From NCBI GenBank assembly GCA_023614405.1, contig CM042697.1, positions 468,695,792-468,759,791 on the forward strand: a DNA stretch of 64,000 nucleotides, written 5' to 3'. The notes under the pieces were generated by a model, which did no database searches, had not been told where the DNA came from, and saw only the letters and a program-made list of their open reading frames with translations. Within the stretch, counting starts at the first letter, position 1. Each line of letters opens with the position of its first letter. Source of the DNA: Avena insularis (lineage: Eukaryota > Streptophyta > Magnoliopsida > Poales > Poaceae). Shown piece after piece: positions 12,091 to 22,626 of this stretch. Made by a program: the position numbers and the translations under genes.

Positions 12091-12255
12091 ATGGCGAAGT
12101 CGACGACGACGACGCTCTCGGAGTCGGACGAGGCCGTCCGCGAGATCCTCCTGCGCCTCGACGACGCGGCCACGCTCCGTCGTTGCGCCGTCAGCTGCAA
12201 GCGCTGGTGCCACCTCGTAGCGGACCCGGAGTTCCTTCGCCGCTGGCACCGGTAG
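12091..12255 (+). pseudogene. F-box gene, N-terminal fragment
   Basis: A 54-codon frame starts at the ATG at 12091 (MAKSTTTTLSESDEAVREIL). Residues about 10-52 read as a plant F-box: 'EAVREILLRLDDAATLRRCA' followed by 'VSCKRWCHLVADPEFLRRW'. F-box proteins recruit substrates to SCF ubiquitin ligases through SKP1 binding by this domain. The frame meets TAG at 12253, right after the F-box, where grass F-box proteins normally continue for 300 or more residues. Downstream is GC-rich for about 80 bp and then changes character, so this is a truncated or mutated gene start. GC-rich coding bias contrasts with the surroundings. No promoter element can be assigned with confidence. Confidence 0.75.
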
Positions 12256-12484
12256 CCGCCGGCCGGCCGGCCCTCGTGGGCACCAGGTTCCCAGCACAGA
12301 CAAGCCCACGGATTCCAACAGCCAACTCCGATGAAATAATCTACTCCTGTACATTGTCATGTTTATCTTAGTTGAATAAAACGTCGAGTAGCGTGCGCAT
12401 GATCACGCCTTGGGTGTATAGGATTTTTTATCGCAGTTTCAGTTTTCAGCTGGTCCTAATCTGCTGATTAGTATACTATAGTAC

Positions 12485-12580
12485 TCCTTTTGATCTAATT
12501 TATCTAGATACAGATTTATCTAGCATTAAAACTTGACTAAATACATCTGTATCTAGATGAATCTAAGTCAACTAATATGT
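12485..12580. repeat. Short inverted repeat, MITE-like
   Basis: A left arm around 'tctagatacagatttatcta' and a right arm around 'acatctgtatctagatgaat' are reverse complements over about 20-24 bases, with roughly 15 bases between them. The outer sequence 'actccttttgatct' recalls a degenerate Stowaway end, but no clean TA duplication is seen. Confidence 0.5.
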
Positions 12581-12645
12581 TATTTTCACCAGGCCGTTTT
12601 CATGATACTCATTACCAAGGTCAGGCTAATTCATCCCACACGTCT

Positions 12646-12699
12646 TGGGTTTAGGTGATGGCGTCAAGGAGGTGGGTTTAGGTGATGGCGTCAAGGAGG
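12646..12699. repeat. Perfect 27-bp tandem duplication
   Basis: Two identical head-to-tail copies of a 27-mer start at 12646 and 12673, each beginning 'tgggtttaggtgatggcgtc'. Identity of the copies suggests a recent slippage event. Confidence 0.95.
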
Positions 12700-13351
12700 A
12701 CAACGAGGACGATCTGCCACATCTTTGTTTGCGGCGGTCGACTCCTCCTATTCAGCTGAGAGGCTTGAGAAGTCGGTGGGGGAAGGCCCAACAGTTCCTT
12801 TCCTTCGTAGGCTGACGCGTTGTGGCAGGAAGGTGTAAATAGCACTGTTGGTCACTCACAAAACTAACAAACCCGTCACAAAAATGATCACAAAAGTGTA
12901 AACTCGCAAAGTTGGTGCACTTGTGATCACAAAAATGAATATGTTTAACCCTTTTTGACCGAAATCGGTCACACGTGGGGGCACATGAGGGTTAGGGAAC
13001 TAGATTTTTTTGCAGAAACTACCCAAATGTTTTGTAAATGATCGATTCAATCACCACATTTTCATACCTAATTTTGTGAAAAGGCCCTCTATATTTTTTT
13101 TCAGTGTGGCCATTTTATTGTTCTACATGCGGCCCAAACACCAAATCCCTCCAAAGCCCAATCTTCCATTTATCCTACTTGTTGTCCCCTTTGCCTGCCT
13201 CTTCCTCTAACGGGTTGTTGTGTAACAAGTGAGTTGGACCTAGTAGAACGTCTGTGATTTTTCTCATCTTCTTTATGAATTAATTTTAAGATATGAGACT
13301 TCCCTGTTAGAAAAGGTTGTTTGAAGGGATCTGATCTTCTTCCATCAATGC
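12700..13351. other. No gene seen
   Basis: The sequence is lower-copy in appearance, with scattered 'cacaaaa' and 'gatcacaaaa' repeats at about 12850-12930. No coding or element signature was found. Confidence 0.4.
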
Positions 13352-13354
13352 TAA

Positions 13355-14016
13355 GGCCTCCTTTGATTCATAGGGCATGTTTGATTCAAAGGATTTTAAA
13401 AGCACGGGAATAGGAAAACCATAAGAATGGTATGTCATGACACGTGAAATCCTACAGGAATGAAAAACGCATAAATTAGCTGCAGAAGTCGTTTGATTGC
13501 GCCACAGAAAGAATGTAGGAAATTTGTATGTAGATTGAGTACATGGTATAGTTGTCATAGAAACACAGGAAATTTTCCAAGAGGTCTAACCTCTTGTTAG
13601 AAATCCTATGGAAATATAGTATAGGAAAGTAATCCATAGAAATTTTGAAGGGTTCAATCCTTTGAATCAAATGGCCTCTATAGAAAAAAATTCTATGGGT
13701 AAGAATCCTACAAAATTCCTTTGTGAATCCTTTGAATCAAACATTGCCATAGGATTTGCTCAGGATTTCTATAGGATTGGGACCCTATGGATTTTTTTCA
13801 TTTTGAAGCTATTTGATTCACGATAAGTAATCCTATAGGAATTAATCGTGTAGGAACTCAGTAGTGCAATTTTGCAGGAAAGGTACATGAAGTCTAACCT
13901 CAGGAAAAATTCCTTCGTCACAATCCCATGTCCATAGGATCAACTTGGACAGGACACTCCAATCCTATCTAATTCCTTTTCCTTTGGGTTTCCTACCCCA
14001 TGAATCAAAGGAGGCC
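13355..14016. mobile_element. Tourist-like (PIF/Harbinger-type) MITE, compound
   Basis: The ends are inverted: GGCCTCCTTTGATTCATAGG at the left and its near complement CCATGAATCAAAGGAGGCC at the right. Both are flanked by TAA (13352-13354 and 14017-14019), the 3-bp duplication typical of PIF/Harbinger MITEs. At 662 bp it is longer than usual because a second MITE appears to sit inside. No coding capacity. Confidence 0.75.
13373..13748. mobile_element. Inner MITE of the GGGCATGTTTGATTC family
   Basis: The ends GGGCATGTTTGATTCAAAGG and CCTTTGAATCAAACATTGCC are inverted and match the termini of the MITEs at 32256-32559 and 61539-61825. Flanking trinucleotides are both ATA, which is not the family's usual TAA, so the boundary may be imprecise. 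A further internal 'gaatcaaatggcc' near 13666 suggests rearrangement. Confidence 0.55.
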
Positions 14017-14019
14017 TAA

Positions 14020-14498
14020 GGAGAAGAAAAGGATTGAGTCAAAAGAAAAGGATAATTTGGAGTTTTATCAACAATTCTTTATGTAGGTGGGGACCTAGTA
14101 TTTTTGGAGTCCTTGTGTGAGGAATTACAAGAGAAAAAATTCCAACAAAAAAGTGAATTAGGAAGGATTGGTCGACGAAACGATAATTTTTCCATAAGAT
14201 TGAGCCAGTTTAATTGCAATAAAATAGACAAATAAAAGAATAATTGTATATTTTGTAACTTATTTATTCTCTTTTCATTAAGTTTAATTTTATTTCTACC
14301 TTATATTTAGTTTTATCTTGTTTGTTGGAGTAAAATAGGAATTAGGAGAGATGAATGAGTGGTTGATAGCTCTGGTCTTGAAAATCGGTTTAGTTCTAGG
14401 AACTATTACTGCTTATTGAATATGTTTGTTTCTTAATTTTATTATTATTTCCATTATCTTTCTTTCATAAGAAAGAATTCATGTCTCGGCTAGATGAA
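14020..14498. other. AT-rich, no gene seen
   Basis: No supported coding or repeat signature was found; AT-rich with homopolymer runs. Confidence 0.4.
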
Positions 14499-15930
14499 AT
14501 ATGTTGGAGATATGTCAAGTCGGATATGCTTATCAAGGAGGTTAATCGGTGGGTATGGCTAGCCCATGGCCATCCCCTAATGGGCTTACGTGGGTAACAA
14601 GATCTGAGCCGACACAGTTCAATGCATGGTCGGTTCAGGGGAGTCACGGATAGATCCAAAGACTAAAAACTTGAAATGCAAGGCAAGAAGAATATATAGT
14701 CGGTATCTTCTAGGATTTCCATCCCTGTATCGACATGGGAATCTTGTGAAAACTAAGCCTGGTTGTGTATATAAGGTCGACTTAGGGTAGCACGTAGGTA
14801 GTACATCATAGACTTGTGAATTAATCACATAGATCCAGAACCCGCCGACTAAGCATAGAGGTTTTAGTCATCAGAACCTTGTAAATGGATACACAAGCAA
14901 TGCAACAAAGCAAAGTAGGTCTTTACATCTAGAGTAAGGGGCGGAACGTAGGGTATCTCGTGTGTACCCGATTCAACCTATTTCGTTGCACTTTGTCTCA
15001 ACAGTCCCTCTCGCGATGGTTGACGAGGGTTCGACTCATCAATGCCCATTGTTATGGACTTGAGTTTTGGAGAAGATGGGGATGCTGGAAGTCGTGAGAC
15101 GATTAACAGACAAGCAACAAGAGGACACGAGGTTTACCTAGGTTTAGGCCCCCGGAGGGAAAACCCTACTCCTGCTTGTCTGTTCTTGATTACGGCGAAC
15201 CGAAGGTTATAGGGGTGCGCAGATGCGATCTGGCGTGAGGTGTGTGTATGAGTTGGGGAGAGATCATCCTCGTTGTGCCCTCCTGGCCCTTATATATAGG
15301 CCAGGTCCCGGGGGTAGGTCGAGTAGGTTACAAGTTAGGGTTGGACCCTTTGAAATTCTATCTATAACTAGTCTTGTCCTTCAAGGTTTCGAACTTGTAA
15401 TGGGCTTGGTCCACCCGGAATCTTCTTGGACAACAAGTCTTCATGTGGGCCTTCCCTGGGCTGGACCGGGTATGCCAATGTGAGGCACCCGTAGGGTATA
15501 TCCATGTCAATGGTACCCTCCATAGTATTCCCATGACATTTAGCATCCACCGTGGGGCATACTGCTCAAGGTTTAAGGATCGGGCGGGATGCCAAATCGC
15601 CTCGACTATCGCCGACGGCCGATTCATGCAATTTGGCACCCTCAACTTCATCGATGAGGCAATATGTACACCAATGACTCAAGAAGTGACTAGTGGAGCT
15701 ATCCTTCTGGTTGGTTCCATCGACATCTTTGTTGTCTATATCAATGCACACCCTGAGAGAAGTACCTACTCAAAGACGGACACCTTGGACCTCGACGATG
15801 AGTCAGTTACCTTAATGATGTTGCGGGTGGCTGCAAAGAGTCAATCATCCCGCTGCAGGATGAAGAGCTTGACAATGGATCTGAGGACGACTTTGGTCTG
15901 TTCTCTAGCGAAGAAACAACATGAGTCGGT
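14499..15930 (+). mobile_element. Decayed Gypsy LTR plus start of gag region
   Basis: The segment has an LTR-like texture with a TATA-like 'gcccttatatataggcc' (about 15290). It is followed by a PBS-like 'agcatccaccgtggggc' (about 15542-15558), resembling the 'GGCGCCCACCGTGGGGC' start used by many grass Gypsy elements. A gag-like reading frame then runs to about 15926 before the interior is cut by a Gypsy LTR at 15931. The left boundary near 14499-14509 (a TGTTGGAGATATG start) is a guess. Confidence 0.5.
15559..15930 (+). pseudogene. Gypsy gag-region remnant
   Basis: The frame after the PBS-like site reads '...IADGRFMQFGTLNFIDEAIC...' and '...AHPERSTYSKTDTLDLDDES...', which has the feel of the N-terminal leader of a grass Gypsy gag-pol polyprotein. 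It is open across the region, but its product is unclear and it is cut by the LTR at 15931. I infer the identity from position after the PBS rather than from a diagnostic motif. Confidence 0.4.
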
Positions 15931-16249
15931 TGATACGTCCAAAACGTATCTACTTTCTCGAACACTTTTGCTATTATTTCTCCTCTAAACTTGTGTGATT
16001 TGGATACAACTAACACGGACTCACGATGTTTTCAGCAGAATTACTTTGGTGTCTAGTTTTTATACAGAAAATCAGCTATCGGGAAAAATCCAGAAAAATA
16101 TGCCAATAATCCTATTTCACCAGAAGATCCACGGAGCCAGAGTACGAGACGGAGGGGAGACCTGGGTGGCCCACACACCCCTGCTGCGCGGGTAGGCCCA
16201 CCCCGCGCCTGGGAGGGTTGTGGCCAGCCCAGGCACCCCCTCGGCCTCT
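15931..16249 (+). repeat. 5' 319 bp of an Athila-like LTR of a second subfamily
   Basis: It starts TGATACGTCCAAAACGTATC and continues 'actttctcgaacacttttgc', a common Triticeae Gypsy LTR start distinct from the 'ataatttttgatgctccatg' type of its neighbours. It breaks off at 16249, where the next LTR begins. Its own 3' part is not found on the other side of the nest. Confidence 0.75.
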
Positions 16250-18629
16250 TGATACGTCAAAAACGTATCTATAATTTTTGATATTCCATGCTTGTTTACT
16301 ATCTACTTTGCTTTGCTTTGTCCACACTTTGAGGTGTTTTTATATGTTTTCTGGTACTAACCTATTAACAAGTTGCCACAGTGCCAGTTGCCTGTTTTCT
16401 TCTATTTTTGGTTCCAGAAAGGCAGAAAATCAATATTCTCGGAATTAGACGGGACAAAAGCCAAAGTCAATATTTTACCGAGGAGAACACGACGCCGGAG
16501 TACGAGACGGATGAGACCCACCAGGGGGCCGAACCCCTTGGCCGCGAGGGTGGGCCCACCCCACGCCTGGCGGGTGCAACCGCCCTGGTGGCCCCCTGCC
16601 TCGCCTCTTCGCCTATAAGAAGCCCCCGATGCAGAAACCCTAGGGACCCGATCAATATTACACGAAACCGTATGTAGCCGCCGCCACCATCGTCCCTAGA
16701 TCGGGGTGCAAGCTCTTCGGCACCTGTGGGAGGAGATCATCCCGGAGGCCTTCTTTTTTATCATGCCAGCCTCCGGTATGAAGCGTGAGTAGTTCCACCT
16801 TGGACTACGGGTCCATGTAGTATCTATATGGTTGTATCTCCTCCTTGTGCTTTCATGTCCAGATCTTATGAGCTCCGTCCATGATGAAGATCTAATCTAT
16901 TTTTAATCATGCATGTTGTGTTTGCGGGGATCTGATGAATTTTGAGATTACTATGTCAGATTGATTAATGGTTTTGTCTATTTGATTCTAGCATGTCTGT
17001 GTTGTTTGTGACCTTGCATGCTCTCCGTTGTTAGTAGCTATCTTGGCCAAGTAGTTGCTAGTGACTCCAAGAGGGGGTATTTATGCTCGATAGTGGGTTC
17101 ATGACTCTAGTTTCCAAGGGAAGTGACAGAAATCTCTTCGGTTGTAGATGTGATGTTGCTACTAGGGAGAAAACAACGATCTCTTGTTCATGGAACAAGT
17201 GGATTGTTTACCTTACACACTTTGCTTAAAGCAGTTGTTTGTTGCTTGCAACTTAATACTAAAGGGGGTTCGGATGATAACCTGAAGGTGGACTTCTAGT
17301 CATAGATGAAGTTGGATGGTGGTCTATGTATCTTGTTGTATTGCCCAATCAAATCTCATAGGATCTTTTTGTCTAGTATTGCATTGTTATGCCTTGCTCA
17401 GTTTCTGTCAATTGCCCTGCTGTAATTTGTTTACCCTTCATGCCATGTTGTTTATCTAAGAAGATCACCTCTAGTGAACTATGGACCCCGGTCCAATCTT
17501 TACCATTAATACATCTTCCACTATTACTTGTTTACTTGCTGCAAACTGATACGTCAGAAACGTATCTATAATTTTTGATTCTCTATGCTTGTTTAGTATC
17601 TACTTTTCTTTGCTTTGTCTACACTTTGAGGTGCTTTTTATATGTTTTCTGGTACTAACCTATTAACAAGTTTCCATAGTGCGTGTTGCCTGTTTTCTGC
17701 TGTTTTTGGTTCCAAAAAAGTTAGTAAAGAAATATTCTCGGAATTGGACGGGACAAACGTCAAAGTCAATAACTTTCCGTGGGGAACAAGAAGTCTAGAG
17801 GGGAGCCAGGGAGGCGTGCCAACGCGCCCGCACCCCCCTCCCTAGGCATGGGTGGGCCCTGCCCCGCGCTTAGGCAGGGTGTGGGGCCCCTGGCCACCGC
17901 CTCGGCCTCCCCCTTCGCCTATAAGAAGCCCCCGATACAGAAACCCTAAGTACCTGATCAAATCTCCACGAAACCTTCTATAGCCGCCGCCACCATCGTC
18001 CCTAGATCGGGGGGGTCTGAAGTTCTTCCCCGCACCCTTCCAGAGGGGAGATCATCCCGGAGGCCTTCTCTACGGTATGATGCGTGAGTAGTTCCACCTT
18101 GGACTATGGGTCCATGTAGTAGCTAGATGGTTGTATCTCCTCCTTGTGCTTTCATGTATAGATCTTGTGAGCTCCGTTCATGATCAAGATCTAATCTATT
18201 TTGTAATCATGCATGTTGTGTTTGCGGGGATCCGATGGATATTGAGATTATTATGTTGGTTTGATTAATGGACTTTTCTTTATAATTCTATCATTTCTGT
18301 GTTGTTTGTGATCTTGCATGCTCTCCGTTGTTAGTAGCTATCTTGGCCGAGTAGTTGCTAGTGACTCCAAGAGGGGGTATTTATGCTCGATAGTGGGTTC
18401 ATGCCTCTAGTTTCCAAGGGAAGTGACAATAATCTCTTTGGTTGTAGATGTATTGTTGCTACTAGGGAGAAAACAACGGTCTCTTGTTCATGGAACATGT
18501 GGACTATTTACCGTACACACTTTGCTTAAAACAGTTGTCCGGTGCTTGCAACTTAATACTGGAGGGGGTTCGGATGATAACCTAAAGGTGGACTTCTAGT
18601 CATAGATGCAGTTGGATGGCGGTCTATGT

Positions 18630-19843
18630 TGAAGGGAATATGCCCAAGAGGAATAATAAAGTGGTTATTATCGTATTCCTTATTTATGATAAATGTTTAT
18701 TTTGCATGCTATAATTTTATTAATACGGAAACATTAATACATGTGTGTTTAATAAACAAAAAGGAAGTTCCTAGTTATACCTCTCTTATAAACTAGCTCG
18801 TTGATTAACATGATGATCAAAGTTTACTGATCATGGACATTGGATGTTGTTAATAACGAGGTCACAACATTAGTGTAATGATGTGATGAACATTCATCCA
18901 AAGTATAGCATTACGATCAAAGTCATTGAGTTTATATTGCTATAACAACTTACGAAGTGATCCTAATCCTTAGACCATGAGATCATGTCAATCACTAACA
19001 CCGGAAGAGTTTCTCGATGACATCAAACGTCACACCGTAACTGGGTGATTATAAAGATGGCTTCAGAACTACTAAAGTGTTATGTTGAGACCCATGGATC
19101 GAGAGTGGAATTTGTTCATCCCTATGATGGATAGATATGCTCTGGGCCCTCTCGGTAATATCACATTGATTAGCTTGCAAGCAAGTGATTTGATCACTAG
19201 AATGTTATATCACGGGAACAAGAAAAGAGTGCATGTCGGTAACAAGATCAAACTAGGTATGGAGATACCGATGACCGAATCTCGGACATGTAATATATCG
19301 TGAAACAAAGGGATTAAGATACTAGCATAAAAGGTTCACACGATCACAGAAGTCATCGTTGAATGTGTGGGAGTCAGTATGGATCTCCAGATCCCGCTAC
19401 TGATTATTGATCAGAGAAGGGTCTCGATCATGTCCGCATTATTCGCGAACTATAGGATGACACACTTAAGGGATACCGACACCATTCGGAGCAAATGATA
19501 TGCCAGAAAAAGAAAAGGAAAGCGCAGGAATTTATTTCACTAGACACCCGAACTGTTTCGGTTGAAATTGCTGAAACTGGTTCTGCATGTGAAATGGAAT
19601 ACTAGCAAGGGGTTTTATGTGAATGTTTGTTAATTAAAGTAATTAACAAAATTCTGAATAAATAAATAAAAGAGTTTTATTTAAATAAGAGCTTGCATTA
19701 ATTTTGGTGGAAAATTAATGCATGTGAGTGGAATTGTGAGTGGAGAGGTTTTTATGTGAGTGGAGCTTCCACCACATGAATGAGGGAGAGGTGGGGGCAC
19801 CCTCCATGGCCGGCGTCCATGCCTCCTTGGGCTGCCCCCCTCC
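18630..19843 (+). repeat. Truncated 5' LTR of the Angela-like element
   Basis: It matches the 3' LTR from 34338 closely until 'gggctgcccccctcc' and then diverges. The 3' LTR continues 'ctataaaaggacc', a TATA box and transcribed part; this copy jumps into interior sequence. About 450 bp of LTR, the PBS and probably the leader are therefore missing. A 73-codon frame (19082-19303) is present in both LTRs (34791-35012) and is not a gene. Confidence 0.85.
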
Positions 19844-22621
19844 TTGGGCACCCTCCATGAACGAGTTGTCAACAATTTGGTTATCCTCGTCGTGGTTCAT
19901 GTTCGTAGGTAAGAACGGTTCTATCTCGAAAGCCCTAAGCCACGTAAAAATTGCAATGGATAAATTAGAGGCGTCTAGTTTAGATTGTTGCTGGGCTAGT
20001 GTTATGATATGGTGATGTTGTAAGTAGAAGTATGAGATGATACTCTTACAACATACATAACGTGTAAACTCCATAGACCTTGGATTTACACATAAAGGTA
20101 TGATAGTGATCATACCACGGTGCACATGATAGAGATCATATGCGGAAACCATATCATTTCACTAATAAACATGTGATGTTTGATTGCATCTTATATTGCT
20201 TGTTTGGCGTTTTATTAGCATAATAAGATGATGCCTCATTTAGATATCAAGATAAAAATGTGTTCTTCCTTAAGTATGCACCGACAATGTATCGCCGCTT
20301 CAAGGCATCATGTGATGATCGGGTGTACTTGAATCCACGAGCATATCTCGGGTGTAAGACAGTTACACACGCGAATACTAAGGTTCTTACTTGGCGAGCC
20401 TAGCATGTACAGACATGGCCTCGGAACACGGACCGAAAGGTTAAGCATGAGTCATATGTTTTGATATGATGACCATATGGATGCTCGCCTTTGAAGCTAC
20501 ACCGACTCACGTGATGATCAGACTTGGTGTAGTGGATTTGGTTCATGTAATCACCAAAAAGGCACGAGGGATGTCGTTTTTGAGTGGGAGTTCATTTCTA
20601 ATTTGGATTAGTAGAACTCAATTTATCATAAATTAAATCAAAGTAAATTTGCATAATTTGTTGTAGTAATTGGCATTCGTTCACCACCTTATGCATAGTT
20701 GTAATTGAGATAATAGAACTATAGAATTCTGGATATATACTTTACGAACTGGTATCGTATTGTGTTGAGTGTCAATCTAAAGTTTAAAGTCCTATTGCAA
20801 ACTTTCAGCAAACTTTGTTTACTCCGTGAGATTTAATAATTGGTATTAAATCGAGAGTAACAATTCCAGTGTTAGTATTTTAAGTATCATGTTTGCCTCC
20901 ATGATTCTTGATTGTTTTAATATCAAGTTTATCTAGGAGCTGAAAGAATTGTTTCAGAAACCATCATGTGTGGCAGATATAACGATATCTGAAATAATGT
21001 TTTGGTTGCAATATGATAGAGTATAATATATGTTCTCATATTGTATGAGAATTTACAAAGGTTGGAGATGCTAGACATCCTAATCATCCAAAAAGGGTTT
21101 TTGGAAAGTAATGTTATACTCACGATTCGCCTTTATAAGCTATAGTAGCTTGATCATGAAAGTCGTCATGATAAGGGTGAATAGAAGATGTATGTAAAGT
21201 GTTTACTACACTAAAAGATTACTAAAGAATGGATTTTGAAAGAATACCGATCATTTTGATGATGGTGATCTACTTCAAAGTGCAAGTCCAAAGGTATTAT
21301 TATTTGAATATACACGCTTTGGACTATGTGTCATGTATATGGCGCCACTTTTGATGTTGATAGATTCTTTTAAAAAGGAAAAGGAAATGCTGAAAGAGAA
21401 TCTATAAAATATATTTGGCAGAAAAGAAAAGATTGGAAATATCCAATTTAGGTATATGGATGATATACATGTTATGGTTGTATTATTTGCTTGTTAAACA
21501 ATGTGGTTCTTGGGTATTGGATACCGAATTGGTTGGTATGAAATTTCATACGGAACGATGCAATTCATGAACCACAATGGCCGAAGTAACTAGCAAGAGA
21601 ATATGTGATGATGTTCATCGAAAACAAACAAACCGTTGTTTGTATTTCTCGTTGACATCAAAGCTTGACTTCAAGATTTGTTTTAATAATTGTTATTTAA
21701 ATCAGGTATTATGAGAACAAAGGTTGTTCAAATAATTACCATATTCCATATTAGATGGATGATTTACAAATCTAGTTGGAGAGATCAACCTAATGCTAAA
21801 ATGTCGCAAGACAAATGATTGAAAGATCACTTACGAAGTGACATCGCCGTTTAAATTATATTGGAAAGAAAACATGAAGAATCTCCATATTCATGGATTT
21901 TTGGAGTCTTTGATTTGATCAAGTGAAGCTTGTGAGACTTTCCTTGGGATAATTAAAAACTTCGTTCAAAGGCCAAAGAAGAACGAACGACTAAAATATT
22001 GGAATTTATACATATCGATGTATGTAGTCCATTATTTATAGTCGTAAGCGATGGGTTTCAACTTCATATACTTTCTCCAGAAATTTGAGTGAATGTTCAC
22101 TTAATGAGAATGAAGTATGAAATATTTGAAAATGTTTCAAAGACTTTCAAGATGAAGTGGAAAATCACTGTAACAAGAAAATAAATGGTTTATGATTTTA
22201 TCATAAGGGATTTGTTTGAGTTACAAGTGTAACAAGAAAATAAATGAATTATGATTTTATCATAAAGGGATTTATTTGAGTTACAAGTTTAGCAAAACAC
22301 CTAGATTTACATATCCCGAAACACCATAGGAATATGGAGTGTTTGAGATTTGTAATGAAACCTTGTTTGACATGGTTGGATCAAAGGTGTTATTGATAAA
22401 ACTGCCATTATGTTTTAAAAAGATTAAAGCTTTAGAGACTTCCGCTTTTTACACTGAAAAGAGCTCCATCTTGATCCGTTGAAATGACACCATATGAGTT
22501 ATGGTTTGAGGTAAAACCCAAGTTGTCATTTCTTAAATTTTGGTATGCTAAACATAAGTAAGATGTTTACAACCAAAGTCGGATGAGCATGTCTTTGTAG
22601 GTTATTTCGAATAACAATTGG
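19844..22621 (+). pseudogene. Copia gag and integrase remnants
   Basis: The region corresponds to the gag-to-integrase part of a Copia polyprotein but contains many stops and frameshifts. Integrase-like stretches can be read in pieces: an equivalent of 'TPPGTPQWNGVSE' around 22312-22350 (here TPRNTIGIWSV) and an equivalent of 'TPYELWFGKKPKLSFLK' around 22486-22540 (HHMSYGL / KPKLSFLKFW). The reading stops at the insertion site of the long-LTR element, just after the 'FVGY'-like position that precedes the reverse transcriptase. Low confidence applies to gag, where no motif is clear. Confidence 0.65.
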
Positions 22622-22626
22622 TTATT

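Noticed and set aside
19082..19303. 73-codon frame repeated at 34791-35012
   Set aside because: It is inside the two LTRs of the Angela-like element; conservation reflects LTR identity.
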